NCBI GenBank assembly: GCA_036502575.1
Contig: DASXYL010000011.1
Span: 48,074-112,073, forward strand
Direction: 5' to 3'
DNA length: 64,000 nucleotides
From: DASXRA01 sp036502575
Lineage (GTDB): Bacteria; Actinomycetota; Actinomycetes; Mycobacteriales; Jatrophihabitantaceae
Position numbers and translations under genes: made by a program. Of this stretch, positions 24,871 through 33,610 are shown piece by piece. Under the pieces are notes generated by a model, which saw only the letters and a program-made list of their open reading frames with translations, searched no databases and was not told the origin of the DNA. Every line of letters starts with the position of its first letter. Position 1 is the first letter of the stretch.

Positions 24871-26264
24871 TTGCTGAACACCGCCAGCTGCGTCGGCGGG
24901 CCGAAGTCGGGGTCATCCATGCCGACCGGCAGGTACCGCACCCTGTACTTGTGTTCGCCGGCCACGCGGTCGGCCCAGCTCCGGAATTCGGCCCGCGTCC
25001 ACTCGAAACGGTGATCGCGATGGCGCATCACCCCGGCCGGCAGCGTTTCGAATCGCACGTTGTGCTCGGCGTTCGGCGTCGTGACGATGACCGTGGTCGG
25101 CGCCGCGTGCCCGAACACGGCGTGTTCGAGCGCGCCCAGGCGCGGCGGGTCGACGTGTTCGATCACCTCCATCAGCACGGCGGCGTCCAGACCTTCCAGA
25201 CGCGAGTCGCGATACGTCAGCGACGACTGGAACAGCTCCAACCGCGGCTCCGCCGTCCGGTCGACGCGCAGCTTGCGGGCGGCGATCTGCAACGCTCGGG
25301 CTGAGACGTCCACTGCTAGGACGTGGTCGATCTCGCGGTCGGCGAGCAGATCGCGCACGAGCGCTCCCTCGCCGCAGCCCAGGTCTCCGACCCGGCGCGC
25401 ACCCGCGGCGCGGACGACCGCCACCACGGCGCCGCGCCGCTGCTCGGCCAACGGCACCGGGCGATCGGGCGCGTCCAGGTCGGCCGCGCCCTCAGGGGCG
25501 TTGTCCAGTTCCTCGGGCTCGGCGTCGTCGACCTCGGCCAGCCGGGCCAGCGCCGACTGGGTGAGCTCGCGCTGATGCGCAAGGTAGCGCCGCGTGATGA
25601 GTGTCTTCTCCGGGTGCTTCGCGAGCCACTCGCCACCGGCCCGGATGAGCTTGTCGATCTCGTCGTTGCTCACCCAGTAGTGCTTGGCGTCGTCGAGCAC
25701 GGGCAGCAACACGTAGAGGTGGTTGAGGGCGTCGGCGAGGCGCAGCTCACCGGTGAGATATAGGTCGAGGTAGCGCGAGTCGCCCCATCGCGGCAACTCC
25801 GGATCGAGCGGCACGACCGTCGCATCCACCGTCCAGCCGAGGGGCTCGAACACGCGGCGCACCAGGTCGGCGCCGCTCGCGCAGGGCAGCGCCGGCACGT
25901 GGATCTGCAGTGGCAGCGGCGATTCGGCCAGCTCGGGCCGGGCATTGCACCGTCCGGCGAGGGCGCTGCGGTAGACGTCCTTGAGCGTCATCGCGAGCAT
26001 GCTCGACGCGGAGTAGGGCCGATCGTTCACGTACTGCCCGAGGGCGAACCCTTCGCCGGACGGGCCCTTGCGGCCGCGGACCAGGGCGATCGGGTCGACC
26101 TCGAGCAGCAGGGCCGCCGTGCAGCGCTCCGACGTCGCTTCGGGGTAGAACACGTGGGCCTGACCCACCGACACGTCGAACGACTGCACCCGATCCGGAT
26201 GCTTGTGCAACAGGAAGCCGAGGTCGGTGGCCGGAGCCCGGGTCGTCGTGACGGTGATCAGCAC
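24867..26264 (-). CDS. hen1: Hen1: RNA 3'-terminal ribose 2'-O-methyltransferase
   Basis: A 465-residue partner of Pnkp. The N-terminal half (DLGFLLHKHPDRVQSF onward) activates the Pnkp ligase; the C-terminal half is a SAM-dependent methyltransferase with GDLGCGEGAL for SAM and the metal-site EVIEHVDPPRL, plus TPNAEHN. It methylates the 2'-OH at the damaged 3' end before sealing, so a repaired tRNA resists a second cut by the same ribotoxin. I use GTG 26264, since homologues begin just before this ITVTTTRAPATDLG stretch. It is first in the hen1-pnkp operon. Confidence 0.94.
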   Translation of the reverse strand: MLITVTTTRAPATDLGFLLHKHPDRVQSFDVSVGQAHVFYPEATSERCTAALLLEVDPIALVRGRKGPSGEGFALGQYVNDRPYSASSMLAMTLKDVYRSALAGRCNARPELAESPLPLQIHVPALPCASGADLVRRVFEPLGWTVDATVVPLDPELPRWGDSRYLDLYLTGELRLADALNHLYVLLPVLDDAKHYWVSNDEIDKLIRAGGEWLAKHPEKTLITRRYLAHQRELTQSALARLAEVDDAEPEELDNAPEGAADLDAPDRPVPLAEQRRGAVVAVVRAAGARRVGDLGCGEGALVRDLLADREIDHVLAVDVSARALQIAARKLRVDRTAEPRLELFQSSLTYRDSRLEGLDAAVLMEVIEHVDPPRLGALEHAVFGHAAPTTVIVTTPNAEHNVRFETLPAGVMRHRDHRFEWTRAEFRSWADRVAGEHKYRVRYLPVGMDDPDFGPPTQLAVFSK

Positions 26265-26314
26265 GATCGCTGATTCTTGCCGACGCGGGGGTCCGCCGTC
26301 GCATGGATTGCGGG

Positions 26315-26707
26315 TTATCCGGTCAGGCGGTGGCCGGTGGTGACGTCGATGTGGCCGGGGATGTCGTCGTGGCGGTCGCCGACGGTGGAGTGGCCGGCCG
26401 GTTCGATCACCATGATCGAGGCGCCGGCTGGTGACACCGGCCTGTGCTCGATGCCGCGGGGGACGACGTAGACGGAGTTCTTCGGTAGGACGACCGAGCG
26501 CTCGGCGCCGTTCTCGCGCAACTCGATCGTCAATTCGCCGTCGAGCACCATGAAGAACTCGTCCGTATCGGTATGGACATGCCAGATGTACTCGCCGGCG
26601 ACCTTGGTGATGCGCACGTCGTAGTCGTTCACGCGGGCGGCGATTCGCGGGCTCCACAGCTCGTCGAACGTCGCCAGCGCGGAGGTCAGATCGATGGGTT
26701 GGCTCAC
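26315..26707 (-). CDS. Small cupin protein
   Basis: A 130-residue single-domain cupin. Motif 1 reads WHVHTDTDEFFMVLDGELTIEL and motif 2 VPRGIEHRPVSP, which together supply the His/Glu metal ligands of the beta-barrel. Proteins of this size act as isomerases or dioxygenases, or bind small molecules. It is divergent from the GlxA-type regulator 52 nt away, which may control it. The function is open. Confidence 0.82.
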   Translation of the reverse strand: MSQPIDLTSALATFDELWSPRIAARVNDYDVRITKVAGEYIWHVHTDTDEFFMVLDGELTIELRENGAERSVVLPKNSVYVVPRGIEHRPVSPAGASIMVIEPAGHSTVGDRHDDIPGHIDVTTGHRLTG

Positions 26708-26759
26708 GGTGACAATCGTGCCGCTGGCGGCCGCACCGGGTAAGTGCTAGGAATCGCGC

Positions 26760-27749
26760 ATGTCGCAAGGATCCTCGCACCGGGTCGTGGTGATCGTCGA
26801 CGAGGGCTCGAATCCGTTCGAGCTGGGCGTCGCGACCGAGCTGTTCGGCCTGCGCCGGCCCGAGCTGCAGCGACCTTGGTACGACTTCACGCTGTGCACG
26901 GCCGAGCCGGTGGTGCGGATGCACGGCGGGCTGTTCACATTGTCGGAGGTCGCCGGACTGGACGCGGTCGACGCCGCTGACACGGTCATCGTGCCCAACC
27001 GGCCGGATCCCGATGTCGCGGCGGCGCCAGCACCGGCGATCGTGGCGGCGATCCGTCGGGCGGCGGATCGCGGGGCTCGGTTGGTGAGCTTCTGCACGGG
27101 CACATTCACCCTGGCCGCCGCCGGAGTCCTGAACGGTCGCCGGGCAACAACGCACTGGCGCTGGGCGGAGCTGTTCGCCGCCCGCTACCCGGCCGTCGAT
27201 CTGCAGCCCGACGTGTTGTTCGTCGACGACGGCGATGTGCTCAGCGCCGCCGGCAGTGCCGCCGCCCTGGACCTCGGCCTCTACCTCATCCGTCGCGACC
27301 ACGGCGCCGAGATCGCGAACGCGGTCAGTCGACGGCTCGTCTTCGCCGCCCACCGCGACGGCGGCCAGCGCCAGTTCGTCGAGCGCCCCGTCCCGTCCGT
27401 ACCCGACGCCTCGCTCGCGCCGTTGCTCGATTGGGCCCGCGATCGGCTGACCGAGCCGCTCACCGTGGCCGACCTGGCGGCGCGCGGAGCGGTCAGTCCG
27501 GCGACGTTGCATCGCCGGTTTCGCGCCGAGCTCGGGACCACGCCGCTGTCCTGGCTGACCGCAGAACGGGTCTCGTTGGCGTGCCGGCTCATCGAACACG
27601 GCGAACGGCGCCTCGATGCCGTCGCCCGGGCCAGCGGCCTCGGCACCGCGGCGAACCTGCGCGCGCAGCTACACCGCCACGCCGGCCTGAGCCCGTCGGC
27701 CTATCGCGACCGCTTCGGACCACGGCTGCAGCCGGACGTCATCCGGTGA
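26760..27749 (+). CDS. GlxA-type transcriptional regulator (DJ-1/PfpI + AraC HTH)
   Basis: A 329-residue protein. Residues 1-180 form a DJ-1/PfpI-like domain with VIVDEGSNPFELGVATELFG and the elbow VSFCTGTFTLAAAG. Residues about 220-320 form an AraC helix-turn-helix pair with TVADLAARGAVSPATLHRRF and the closing GLSPSAYRDRF. GlxA/FtrA-like activators sense small metabolites through the first domain. The divergent cupin gene is the nearest candidate target. Its last 11 nt overlap the convergent phospholipase C gene. Confidence 0.9.
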   Translation: MSQGSSHRVVVIVDEGSNPFELGVATELFGLRRPELQRPWYDFTLCTAEPVVRMHGGLFTLSEVAGLDAVDAADTVIVPNRPDPDVAAAPAPAIVAAIRRAADRGARLVSFCTGTFTLAAAGVLNGRRATTHWRWAELFAARYPAVDLQPDVLFVDDGDVLSAAGSAAALDLGLYLIRRDHGAEIANAVSRRLVFAAHRDGGQRQFVERPVPSVPDASLAPLLDWARDRLTEPLTVADLAARGAVSPATLHRRFRAELGTTPLSWLTAERVSLACRLIEHGERRLDAVARASGLGTAANLRAQLHRHAGLSPSAYRDRFGPRLQPDVIR

Positions 27750-29826
27750 TGCTGGGTTGCCCGGTCTCGAGATGGCCGACGAATCGCCGCATCCAGGACG
27801 GGTCGGAATCGGTGGTGATCGTGAAGTCGTACCAACCATGGGAGTACGCGGCGGCGTTGAAGAAGTCGGTGATCGTGCCTCCGGCCGGCACGCTGTAGGT
27901 CCACGGCCCGTCGCCGCGGTACTGGTTGGACGTGATCGTGAACGTCGCGGCCGACGCGCCGGTGTTCGACAGGGCGAAGTACACCGCGAGCTGGCCGGTC
28001 CCGGGCTCGACCGTGTACGAGCTACGGGCTTCGAGGTTCTTGCCCGCGGTGGTTGCGTTGCCGATGAACCGACGGAGGAAGCGATCGGGGCCGACCACGG
28101 ACAGGTCGTAAGCGCCGTCGCCGTAGCCGCTGCCGATGTTGAAGAAGTCGAGCGTCGTGCCGTCGCCGGTCGATGCGCTGTACGGCGCGACGGTGTACTG
28201 CCACGGCCCGCCGGTGCGGTACGCGTTGGCGTAGACCGCGTAGTGCGCGGACCGGGTCGCCCGCACGCCGGTGTTGGTCATCCGGATCCAGGCCAGGATC
28301 TGGCTACCGGAGCCGAACTCGAGATGGTCGATGTTGGCGTTGGGCTGATACGGCAGCGCTCGCGCGGGTCGAGTGCCGGCTTCCTGAGTCGGCACGACGT
28401 TCGCCGCCGGAGCGGGATTGGGCAGAAGCGTGCAGGTGGATATCCCGATCACGGTCGACGTGTCGGGCAAGGACGGCAGGCCGAACGTCGGCGAGCCGAA
28501 GTCGAAGGCGCTGGTGAGATCGCCGCAGATGCTGCGCCGCCACGCGCTGATATTCGGACAGGTTGCCGGCGTGCCGAGCGCGGCCGTCCAAGTCTCGAGG
28601 AAGCGGATGACCGACGTGTGATCGAAGACCTCGGAGTTCACCCAGCCGCCCCGCGACCACGGCGACATCACGAGCAGCGGAACCCGGAAGCCGAGACCGA
28701 CCGGGGTGCTGCCGATGAACTCGCCCGCCGTCCCGGCCGGCGGTACCGGGGGTGGAACGTGGTCGAAGAACCCGTCGTTCTCGTCGTAGTTGAGCAGCAG
28801 CACGGTCGAGTTGCCGACGTCGGGATCGGCGAACAGCGCGTTGAGCACCAGGTGGACGAAATGCATGCCGTCTTTGGGCGGGGCGTACGGATGCTCGGAG
28901 AATCCCTGGTTGGCGACCACCCACGACACCTTCGGCAGGGTCCCGCCGAGCACGTCGGCCCTGATGGCCGCGACGATGTCATCCGGGGTCGAACCGGTGA
29001 CCTCGGGTACCGACGCCATGCCCCGGTCGTGCAGCGGGTTGCCCGGCGACGCGTTCGCGAACTGGGTGAAATACGCCAGGCCGTTGTCGCCGTAGTTGTC
29101 GTCGGCGTTCTGGTAGACCCGCCAGGAGACGCCGGCGTTCTGCAGCGCCTCGGCGTAGGTCGGCCACCGCAGTCCGGACTCGTCACCGCCGTCGCTGGCC
29201 GGCCCGCCCTGGGTGCCGGACGGGTCGATCATGCCGCTCCACAGGAAGGTGCGGTTGGGGCCGGTGGCCGACAGGATCGAGCAGAAGTACGAATCGCAGA
29301 TCGTGTAGTTGTCGGCCAGCGCGTAGTGGAACGGGATGTCGTCGCGGTCGAGATAGCCCAGGGTGCGGACGTTGTGCTTGGCCGCCACCCAGGCATCCAT
29401 CAGGCCGGCGTTCCAGGCGGAATGCTGCGTCGACCAGCCATGATCGAGCGAGCCGTCGCACTGGGCGAGCGTCTCGGGGGTCTGCCCCCACGCCGGCTCG
29501 GTATCGCTCAGCCGCCACGGATACTGCCGCGCGGAGCCGTTCGTCTGATTGAAGATCGAGTAGCCGCCGGACTGCAGGATCGTGGCGCGATCGGAGAAGC
29601 CTCGTACGCCCGACAGCCGGCCGAAGTAGTGGTCGAAGCTGCGGTTCTCCTGCATGAGGACCACGACGTGCTTGACGTCGGTGATGTTGCCAGCCAGTGC
29701 CACCGCCGATGTGCGCGCGGACGTGGCGGCGCTGGACCTGATCGCGGCCGGGGCGACGACCGTGCCCAACGCCGCGCCGGCCCCGATGGTGAGAAACTTC
29801 CGCCGAGACATGTTCATGGTGGACAC
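27739..29826 (-). CDS. Tat-exported phosphocholine-specific phospholipase C
   Basis: A 695-residue protein. The N-terminus carries a twin-arginine signal, MSRRKFLTIGAGAALG. The alkaline-phosphatase-fold catalytic domain has VVLMQENRSFDHYFG (the nucleophile region of acid phosphatase/PlcC enzymes) and YDENDGFFDHVPPP. Two repeated C-terminal beta domains (about residues 500-690, DUF756 type) follow. These enzymes hydrolyse phosphatidylcholine and sphingomyelin; in soil bacteria they mostly release phosphate. Gene length is the family norm. The 3' end overlaps glxA. Confidence 0.92.
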   Translation of the reverse strand: MSTMNMSRRKFLTIGAGAALGTVVAPAAIRSSAATSARTSAVALAGNITDVKHVVVLMQENRSFDHYFGRLSGVRGFSDRATILQSGGYSIFNQTNGSARQYPWRLSDTEPAWGQTPETLAQCDGSLDHGWSTQHSAWNAGLMDAWVAAKHNVRTLGYLDRDDIPFHYALADNYTICDSYFCSILSATGPNRTFLWSGMIDPSGTQGGPASDGGDESGLRWPTYAEALQNAGVSWRVYQNADDNYGDNGLAYFTQFANASPGNPLHDRGMASVPEVTGSTPDDIVAAIRADVLGGTLPKVSWVVANQGFSEHPYAPPKDGMHFVHLVLNALFADPDVGNSTVLLLNYDENDGFFDHVPPPVPPAGTAGEFIGSTPVGLGFRVPLLVMSPWSRGGWVNSEVFDHTSVIRFLETWTAALGTPATCPNISAWRRSICGDLTSAFDFGSPTFGLPSLPDTSTVIGISTCTLLPNPAPAANVVPTQEAGTRPARALPYQPNANIDHLEFGSGSQILAWIRMTNTGVRATRSAHYAVYANAYRTGGPWQYTVAPYSASTGDGTTLDFFNIGSGYGDGAYDLSVVGPDRFLRRFIGNATTAGKNLEARSSYTVEPGTGQLAVYFALSNTGASAATFTITSNQYRGDGPWTYSVPAGGTITDFFNAAAYSHGWYDFTITTDSDPSWMRRFVGHLETGQPSITG

Positions 29827-29946
29827 CTTCGCGCCGGGTGATCGACGTCCCCCTACCTCGCGAGTGTGGCGGCTCGGGCATACCGGCGTAAAGGGCCAAG
29901 GCCGCGACGAACCGCTCAGCGGAACGCCGACCCGGGCCGGTCCTTG

Positions 29947-30951
29947 CTAGGGCCGCCGTTGCGAGCTGCGGCGCACGACGAGCTCAGCGGGCAGCACTAT
30001 GCGATGCGGCTCGGACTCGTCGCCCTTGATGCGGGCCAGTAACAGTGTCGCTGCCCGGCGGCCGATGTCGTAGGTCGGCTGCTGCACGGCGGTGACCTGA
30101 GCGCGCTTGCCGAGCGCCCAGGTCACATCGTCGAAGCCGACGAAGGCCAGGTCGTCGGGGGCGTCGAGGTCCGCCTCGCTCAAAGCGTCCAACGCGCCGA
30201 TGGTCATGAGGTTGTTCGACACGAACAGCCCGTCCGGGCGGCGACGCGATCGCAGCAATTCGCGCGTGGCCTCGTAGCCACCCTCGATGCGGAAGTCCCC
30301 GGGCACGATCAGTGACTCGTCGAGGGCTCGCCCAGCATCCTTCAGGGCAGCTGTATATCCGGCCAGCCGGTCGCGGGCGGTGGTCGTGACCGATGGGCCG
30401 GCCACGAACGCGATGCGCTTGCAACCCTGCTCGATGAGATGCGCCGTGGCGGCCCGTGACACGTCGCGGTTGTTGATGGTCACGCTGTCGCACTGCGAGC
30501 CACGGATGCGGCGGTCGATCGTCACGACCGGGATGTTGCGCTCGGTCAGCACGTCCAGCCGGGTTTGTGTGGACGACGCGGGAGAGAGGACGACGCCGGC
30601 CATCTGCTCGGCGGCGGCCACCTCGAGGTAGCGCGACTCCTTGTCGAGGTCCTCGTCGGCGTTGGCCAGCACGACCGAATAGCCGGCCTCCTGCGCGGCG
30701 TCCTCCATGCCGCGCACGAGCGCGGTGAAGAACGGGTTGGAGATGTCGGAGATGATGAGGCCCAGCACGAGCGTGGCCCGGGTGCGCAAGCTGCGCGCGG
30801 CGCCGTTGGGTCGGTAGCCGAGCTCGCTGACCGCAGCGAGCACCCGAGCTTTCAGGTCGGACCCGACGTCGGTGTTGCCGTTGAGCACCCGCGACACGGT
30901 CGCCGGCGAGACGCCGGCCGCGGCGGCGACGCTCTTGATCGTCGTCGGCAT
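29947..30951 (-). CDS. LacI-family transcriptional regulator
   Basis: A 334-residue repressor. I place the start at ATG 30951, preceded by GAGGAGG (30957-30963); the longer open frame would include the operator. The helix-turn-helix MPTTIKSVAAAAGVSPATVS is followed by RVLNGNTDVG and the LacI core with DDLAFVGFDDVTWAL. Two copies of GAAATCGATTC lie upstream, one 42 nt from this start and one before the divergent kinase remnant, pointing to self-control and control of that former kinase gene. The sugar sensed is unknown. Confidence 0.9.
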   Translation of the reverse strand: MPTTIKSVAAAAGVSPATVSRVLNGNTDVGSDLKARVLAAVSELGYRPNGAARSLRTRATLVLGLIISDISNPFFTALVRGMEDAAQEAGYSVVLANADEDLDKESRYLEVAAAEQMAGVVLSPASSTQTRLDVLTERNIPVVTIDRRIRGSQCDSVTINNRDVSRAATAHLIEQGCKRIAFVAGPSVTTTARDRLAGYTAALKDAGRALDESLIVPGDFRIEGGYEATRELLRSRRRPDGLFVSNNLMTIGALDALSEADLDAPDDLAFVGFDDVTWALGKRAQVTAVQQPTYDIGRRAATLLLARIKGDESEPHRIVLPAELVVRRSSQRRP

Positions 30952-30992
30952 GGCGCCTCCTCGAAGCCTGATCGTCCCGCCGGAGTGTATGA

Positions 30993-31003
30993 GAAATCGA
31001 TTC
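30993..31003. promoter_or_regulatory. Operator half of the second LacI regulator
   Basis: GAAATCGATTC occurs here, 42 nt upstream of the LacI start, and again at 31073-31083 in the same divergent gap. The core AATCGATT is self-complementary, as expected for a LacI dimer site. Repetition beside a LacI gene is the evidence. Confidence 0.6.
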
Positions 31004-31024
31004 ATCGGACACGCTACCCGACTC

Positions 31025-31084
31025 TTGACGGCGCGTGACGCAGATCTCTATGGTGCCTGTGAAACCGATTTCGAAATCGATTCC
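31025..31084 (+). promoter_or_regulatory. Promoter plus operator facing the kinase remnant
   Basis: TTGACG (31025-31030), an 18-nt spacer and TATGGT (31049-31054) form a reasonable promoter on the plus strand. A 14-bp perfect palindrome CGATTTCGAAATCG (31066-31079), overlapping a second GAAATCGATTC, sits where transcription would start. So a complete repressible promoter stands before a gene whose first half is gone. Confidence 0.6.
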
Positions 31085-31125
31085 ACAGCGTTGCGTGGAC
31101 GTCACGGGAGCCGGTCCTCCCGCGC

Positions 31126-31866
31126 GTGGGGGTCAGCGACCCCGGCGACCTCATGCTCATCTACGGCACCACGATGTTCCTGGTTAATGTCACCGCCGCA
31201 CCGCATACGTCGCCGTGGCTGTGGAGCACGGTCGGCGCCTATGACGGCACGTACAGCCTGGCTGCCGGGATGGCGACGTCGGGGGCGATCACGGCTTGGC
31301 TGTCCGAGCTGACGGGTGCCGGGTATGACGAGTTGACGACGGCAGCGGCCGGCGTCCCGGTCGGGGCCGACGGGTTGCTCATGCTGCCCTACTTCGCCGG
31401 CGAGCGGACGCCCTTGTTCGATCCTGATGCCCGTGGCGTAGTTGCCGGGCTGACCCTGCGGCACACTCGAGGACACCTGTATCGCGCCGCCCTGGAGGCG
31501 ACCGCGTTCGGTGTACGGCACAACCTCTCGGCGATGCGCGACGCCGGCGGCGCGCAGACGCGCTTGGTCGCCGTTGGTGGTGGCACCACAAGCGGGCTGT
31601 GGACGCAGATCGTGTCGGACGTGATCGGGCGCCCGCAGGAACTTCCGGCGCACACGGTCGGGGCCGCGTACGGCGATGCCTTCCTCGCCGCGCTGGCCAC
31701 CGGGCAGGCCGTCCCGTCCGACATCGCCTCGTGGAATCCGATCGCCACCGTGATCGAACCCGATCCGTCGGCCGGAACCGTCTACGACGAGCTGTACGCC
31801 CGCTACCGCGAGCTGTACGGCGCGACCGCCGACATCGTCCACGATCTCGCCGCTCGGCAGAGGTGA
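31126..31866 (+). pseudogene. N-terminally deleted FGGY carbohydrate kinase remnant
   Basis: The 246-residue frame from GTG 31126 opens directly inside the FGGY fold at GVSDPGDLMLIYGTTMFL, a segment that in intact xylulokinase-type kinases lies about 250 residues from the start. The second domain is otherwise intact, with PYFAGERTPLFDPDARG and VAVGGGTTSGLWTQI, and ends normally. The missing half holds the sugar site and catalytic Asp, so no kinase activity is expected. There is no ribosome site before the GTG. The junction falls about 40 nt after the operator, as if a deletion fused promoter to mid-gene. No transposase is nearby. It could still be translated, hence pseudogene is an inference. 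Confidence 0.8.
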
Positions 31867-31896
31867 TCGTTCCGCCGATCGTCCTACGATCTCGGC

Positions 31897-32613
31897 ATGG
31901 AAGCTGCATTGAGTCGGACGGCGCGGTCGCTCGTCGATGACCCCAAGCACGGGGCGATGCCGGTGCTGCTACTCGCGTTGACGGTGCTCACCGGGGTCAT
32001 CGACGCGGTGAGCATCCTGAGCCTCGGTCGGGTTTTCGTCGCGAACATGACGGGCAACGTGGTCTTCGTGGGCTTCGCGCTGGTCGGCATCCCGGGCTTC
32101 TCCCTGAGCGCATCGCTCTTCGCGCTGGTCGGATTCCTCGTGGGGGCGTTCGCCGCCGGGGCAATCGTCCCTCGGGTCGGCGGCAGTCGTGGCGCGCTTC
32201 TGCGCGGAACGGTGCTGGCCGAGTTGGTGATCGTCACCATCGCGATGATCATCGCGATCACCGCGGGCCGGCACGCCCATGACGCGGCGGTCGACGCGAT
32301 GGCCGCGGTGTGCGCGCTGGCCATGGGAGTGCAGAACACGGTGGTCCGCCGACTCGCCGTCCCGGATCTCACGACGACGGTGCTCACCATGACGCTCACC
32401 GGGCTGGCCGCCGACGTCCCCGCCGGCGCCGAGGTGCCGGTTATCGTCCGGCGGGTGCTCGCGGTGTCGACGATGCTGGTCGGAGCGATCATCGGAGCGG
32501 TGCTCGTGCGCGATCACGGCGCGCAGGGCGGCCTGATCCTCGCGGTGGCGATCCTGGCCGCGGTCGCCGCGGCGTCGATGCTGCTCGGACGGCGACTAAG
32601 TTCCATCCAGTGA
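31897..32613 (+). CDS. YoaK/DUF1275 family membrane protein
   Basis: A 238-residue protein with six predicted hydrophobic segments, for example VLLLALTVLTGVIDAVSIL and VFVANMTGNVVFVGFALVG, the latter being the family hallmark. The central AMGVQNTVVRRLAVPDLTTT is also typical. DUF1275 proteins are inner-membrane proteins without a settled function. It starts 30 nt after the kinase remnant and may be read from the same promoter. Confidence 0.85.
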   Translation: MEAALSRTARSLVDDPKHGAMPVLLLALTVLTGVIDAVSILSLGRVFVANMTGNVVFVGFALVGIPGFSLSASLFALVGFLVGAFAAGAIVPRVGGSRGALLRGTVLAELVIVTIAMIIAITAGRHAHDAAVDAMAAVCALAMGVQNTVVRRLAVPDLTTTVLTMTLTGLAADVPAGAEVPVIVRRVLAVSTMLVGAIIGAVLVRDHGAQGGLILAVAILAAVAAASMLLGRRLSSIQ

Positions 32614-32631
32614 CCGCTGGTGCGCCGCTGG

Positions 32632-33489
32632 CTACCGCTGATCGATCGGCTCGGTGGTCCAGCTGGCCAGCAGCCGGAGCGCCTGCTCGGACGGCGACCC
32701 CGGCTCGGCGGTGTGCAGCCCTAACGTCTGCTCAGGATCGTCCGTGGGAGTCAGTGCCTCGTAGCCCAACGTCATCTCGCCGACCACAGCGTGGTGGTAG
32801 TCCTTCGTGCCGTGCGAGTGTTGGTAGACGTCGTGCTCGGCCCACCAGCGACGAAAGTCCTTGTCCTGCAGGGAAAGTTCGCCGACGAGCTCGGCGAGCT
32901 GCGGATCGTGCGGGTAGCGCCCGGCGTACAGGTGCAGGTAGGCGACCTCGCTGCGGGCCGCCGCCGGCCAGTCGACGTAGAGCGTGCGCGCGGTCTCGTC
33001 GAGGAAGGTGAAGCGGGCCATGTTGCGGTCACGGGCCGGCAGCGCCTCGAAGTCGGTGTACAGGGCGCGCGCCAAGTGGTTGCTGGCCAGGACGTCCATG
33101 CGGCGACCCAGGACGAGTGCCGGGTTGTCGGTCAGGGAGTCCAGCATCCGGTGCAACCCGGGCCGCACCCGCTGCGGGGACATCGCGCGCTGTCTCGACC
33201 GGGACGGTTTGGCCACCGCGAACAAGTGGCCGCGCTCGACCTCGTCCAGGTGCAGGGCGCGGGCGATGGCGTCGAGCACCGTCTCCGAGACATTGATGTT
33301 GCGACCCCGTTCGAGGCGTACGTAGTAGTCGACGCTCACGCCGGCGAGCTGCGCGACCTCCTCTCGCCGCAGGCCCGGCACCCGGCGGGTACCCAGCTGG
33401 GCGGGTAGGCCGGCCTGCTCCGGGCTGATTCGGGCTCGGCGAGAGCGCAGGAACTCGCGCAGCTCGGTGTTGGCCGGACGATCGCTCAC
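32632..33489 (-). CDS. XRE-family regulator with MmyB-like C-terminal domain
   Basis: A 285-residue protein from GTG 33489 (VSDRPANTELREFLRSRRAR). The N-terminal helix-turn-helix contains GLRREEVAQLAGVSVDYYVR and ERGRNINVSETVLDAIARAL. The C-terminal ligand domain is of the MmyB type (DNPALVLGRRMDVLASNHLA). Such regulators in actinobacteria often face an oxidoreductase that they control; here an aldo/keto reductase lies divergently 121 nt away, with a 7-bp inverted repeat between. Confidence 0.9.
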   Translation of the reverse strand: MSDRPANTELREFLRSRRARISPEQAGLPAQLGTRRVPGLRREEVAQLAGVSVDYYVRLERGRNINVSETVLDAIARALHLDEVERGHLFAVAKPSRSRQRAMSPQRVRPGLHRMLDSLTDNPALVLGRRMDVLASNHLARALYTDFEALPARDRNMARFTFLDETARTLYVDWPAAARSEVAYLHLYAGRYPHDPQLAELVGELSLQDKDFRRWWAEHDVYQHSHGTKDYHHAVVGEMTLGYEALTPTDDPEQTLGLHTAEPGSPSEQALRLLASWTTEPIDQR

Positions 33490-33523
33490 ACCGTCAAGGT
33501 TAGGACGGCGACGCCGAGCGTGA

Positions 33524-33542
33524 GGGGGTCTGCCGGACCCCC
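33524..33542. promoter_or_regulatory. Inverted repeat between XRE regulator and aldo/keto reductase
   Basis: GGGGGTC (33524-33530) and GACCCCC (33536-33542) form a perfect 7-bp inverted repeat with a 5-nt spacer, within the 121-nt gap of the divergent pair. It is a plausible operator for the MmyB-type regulator. A terminator is unlikely, as both genes are transcribed away from it. Confidence 0.5.
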
Positions 33543-33610
33543 GGTAGAAGGGGGCCTGGCTGCGGGGCCGTCGACCGCGGTTCGCTGGTCCTAGACCTGA
33601 GGAGGACACA

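Noticed and set aside
26736..26744. Third copy of CCGGGTAAG before glxA
   Set aside because: Only a single 9-nt copy without a partner at 11 or 22 nt, so it does not look like a SARP site; likely chance.
31060..31130. Insertion sequence as cause of the kinase truncation
   Set aside because: No transposase, terminal inverted repeats or target duplication are seen; a simple deletion explains the junction.
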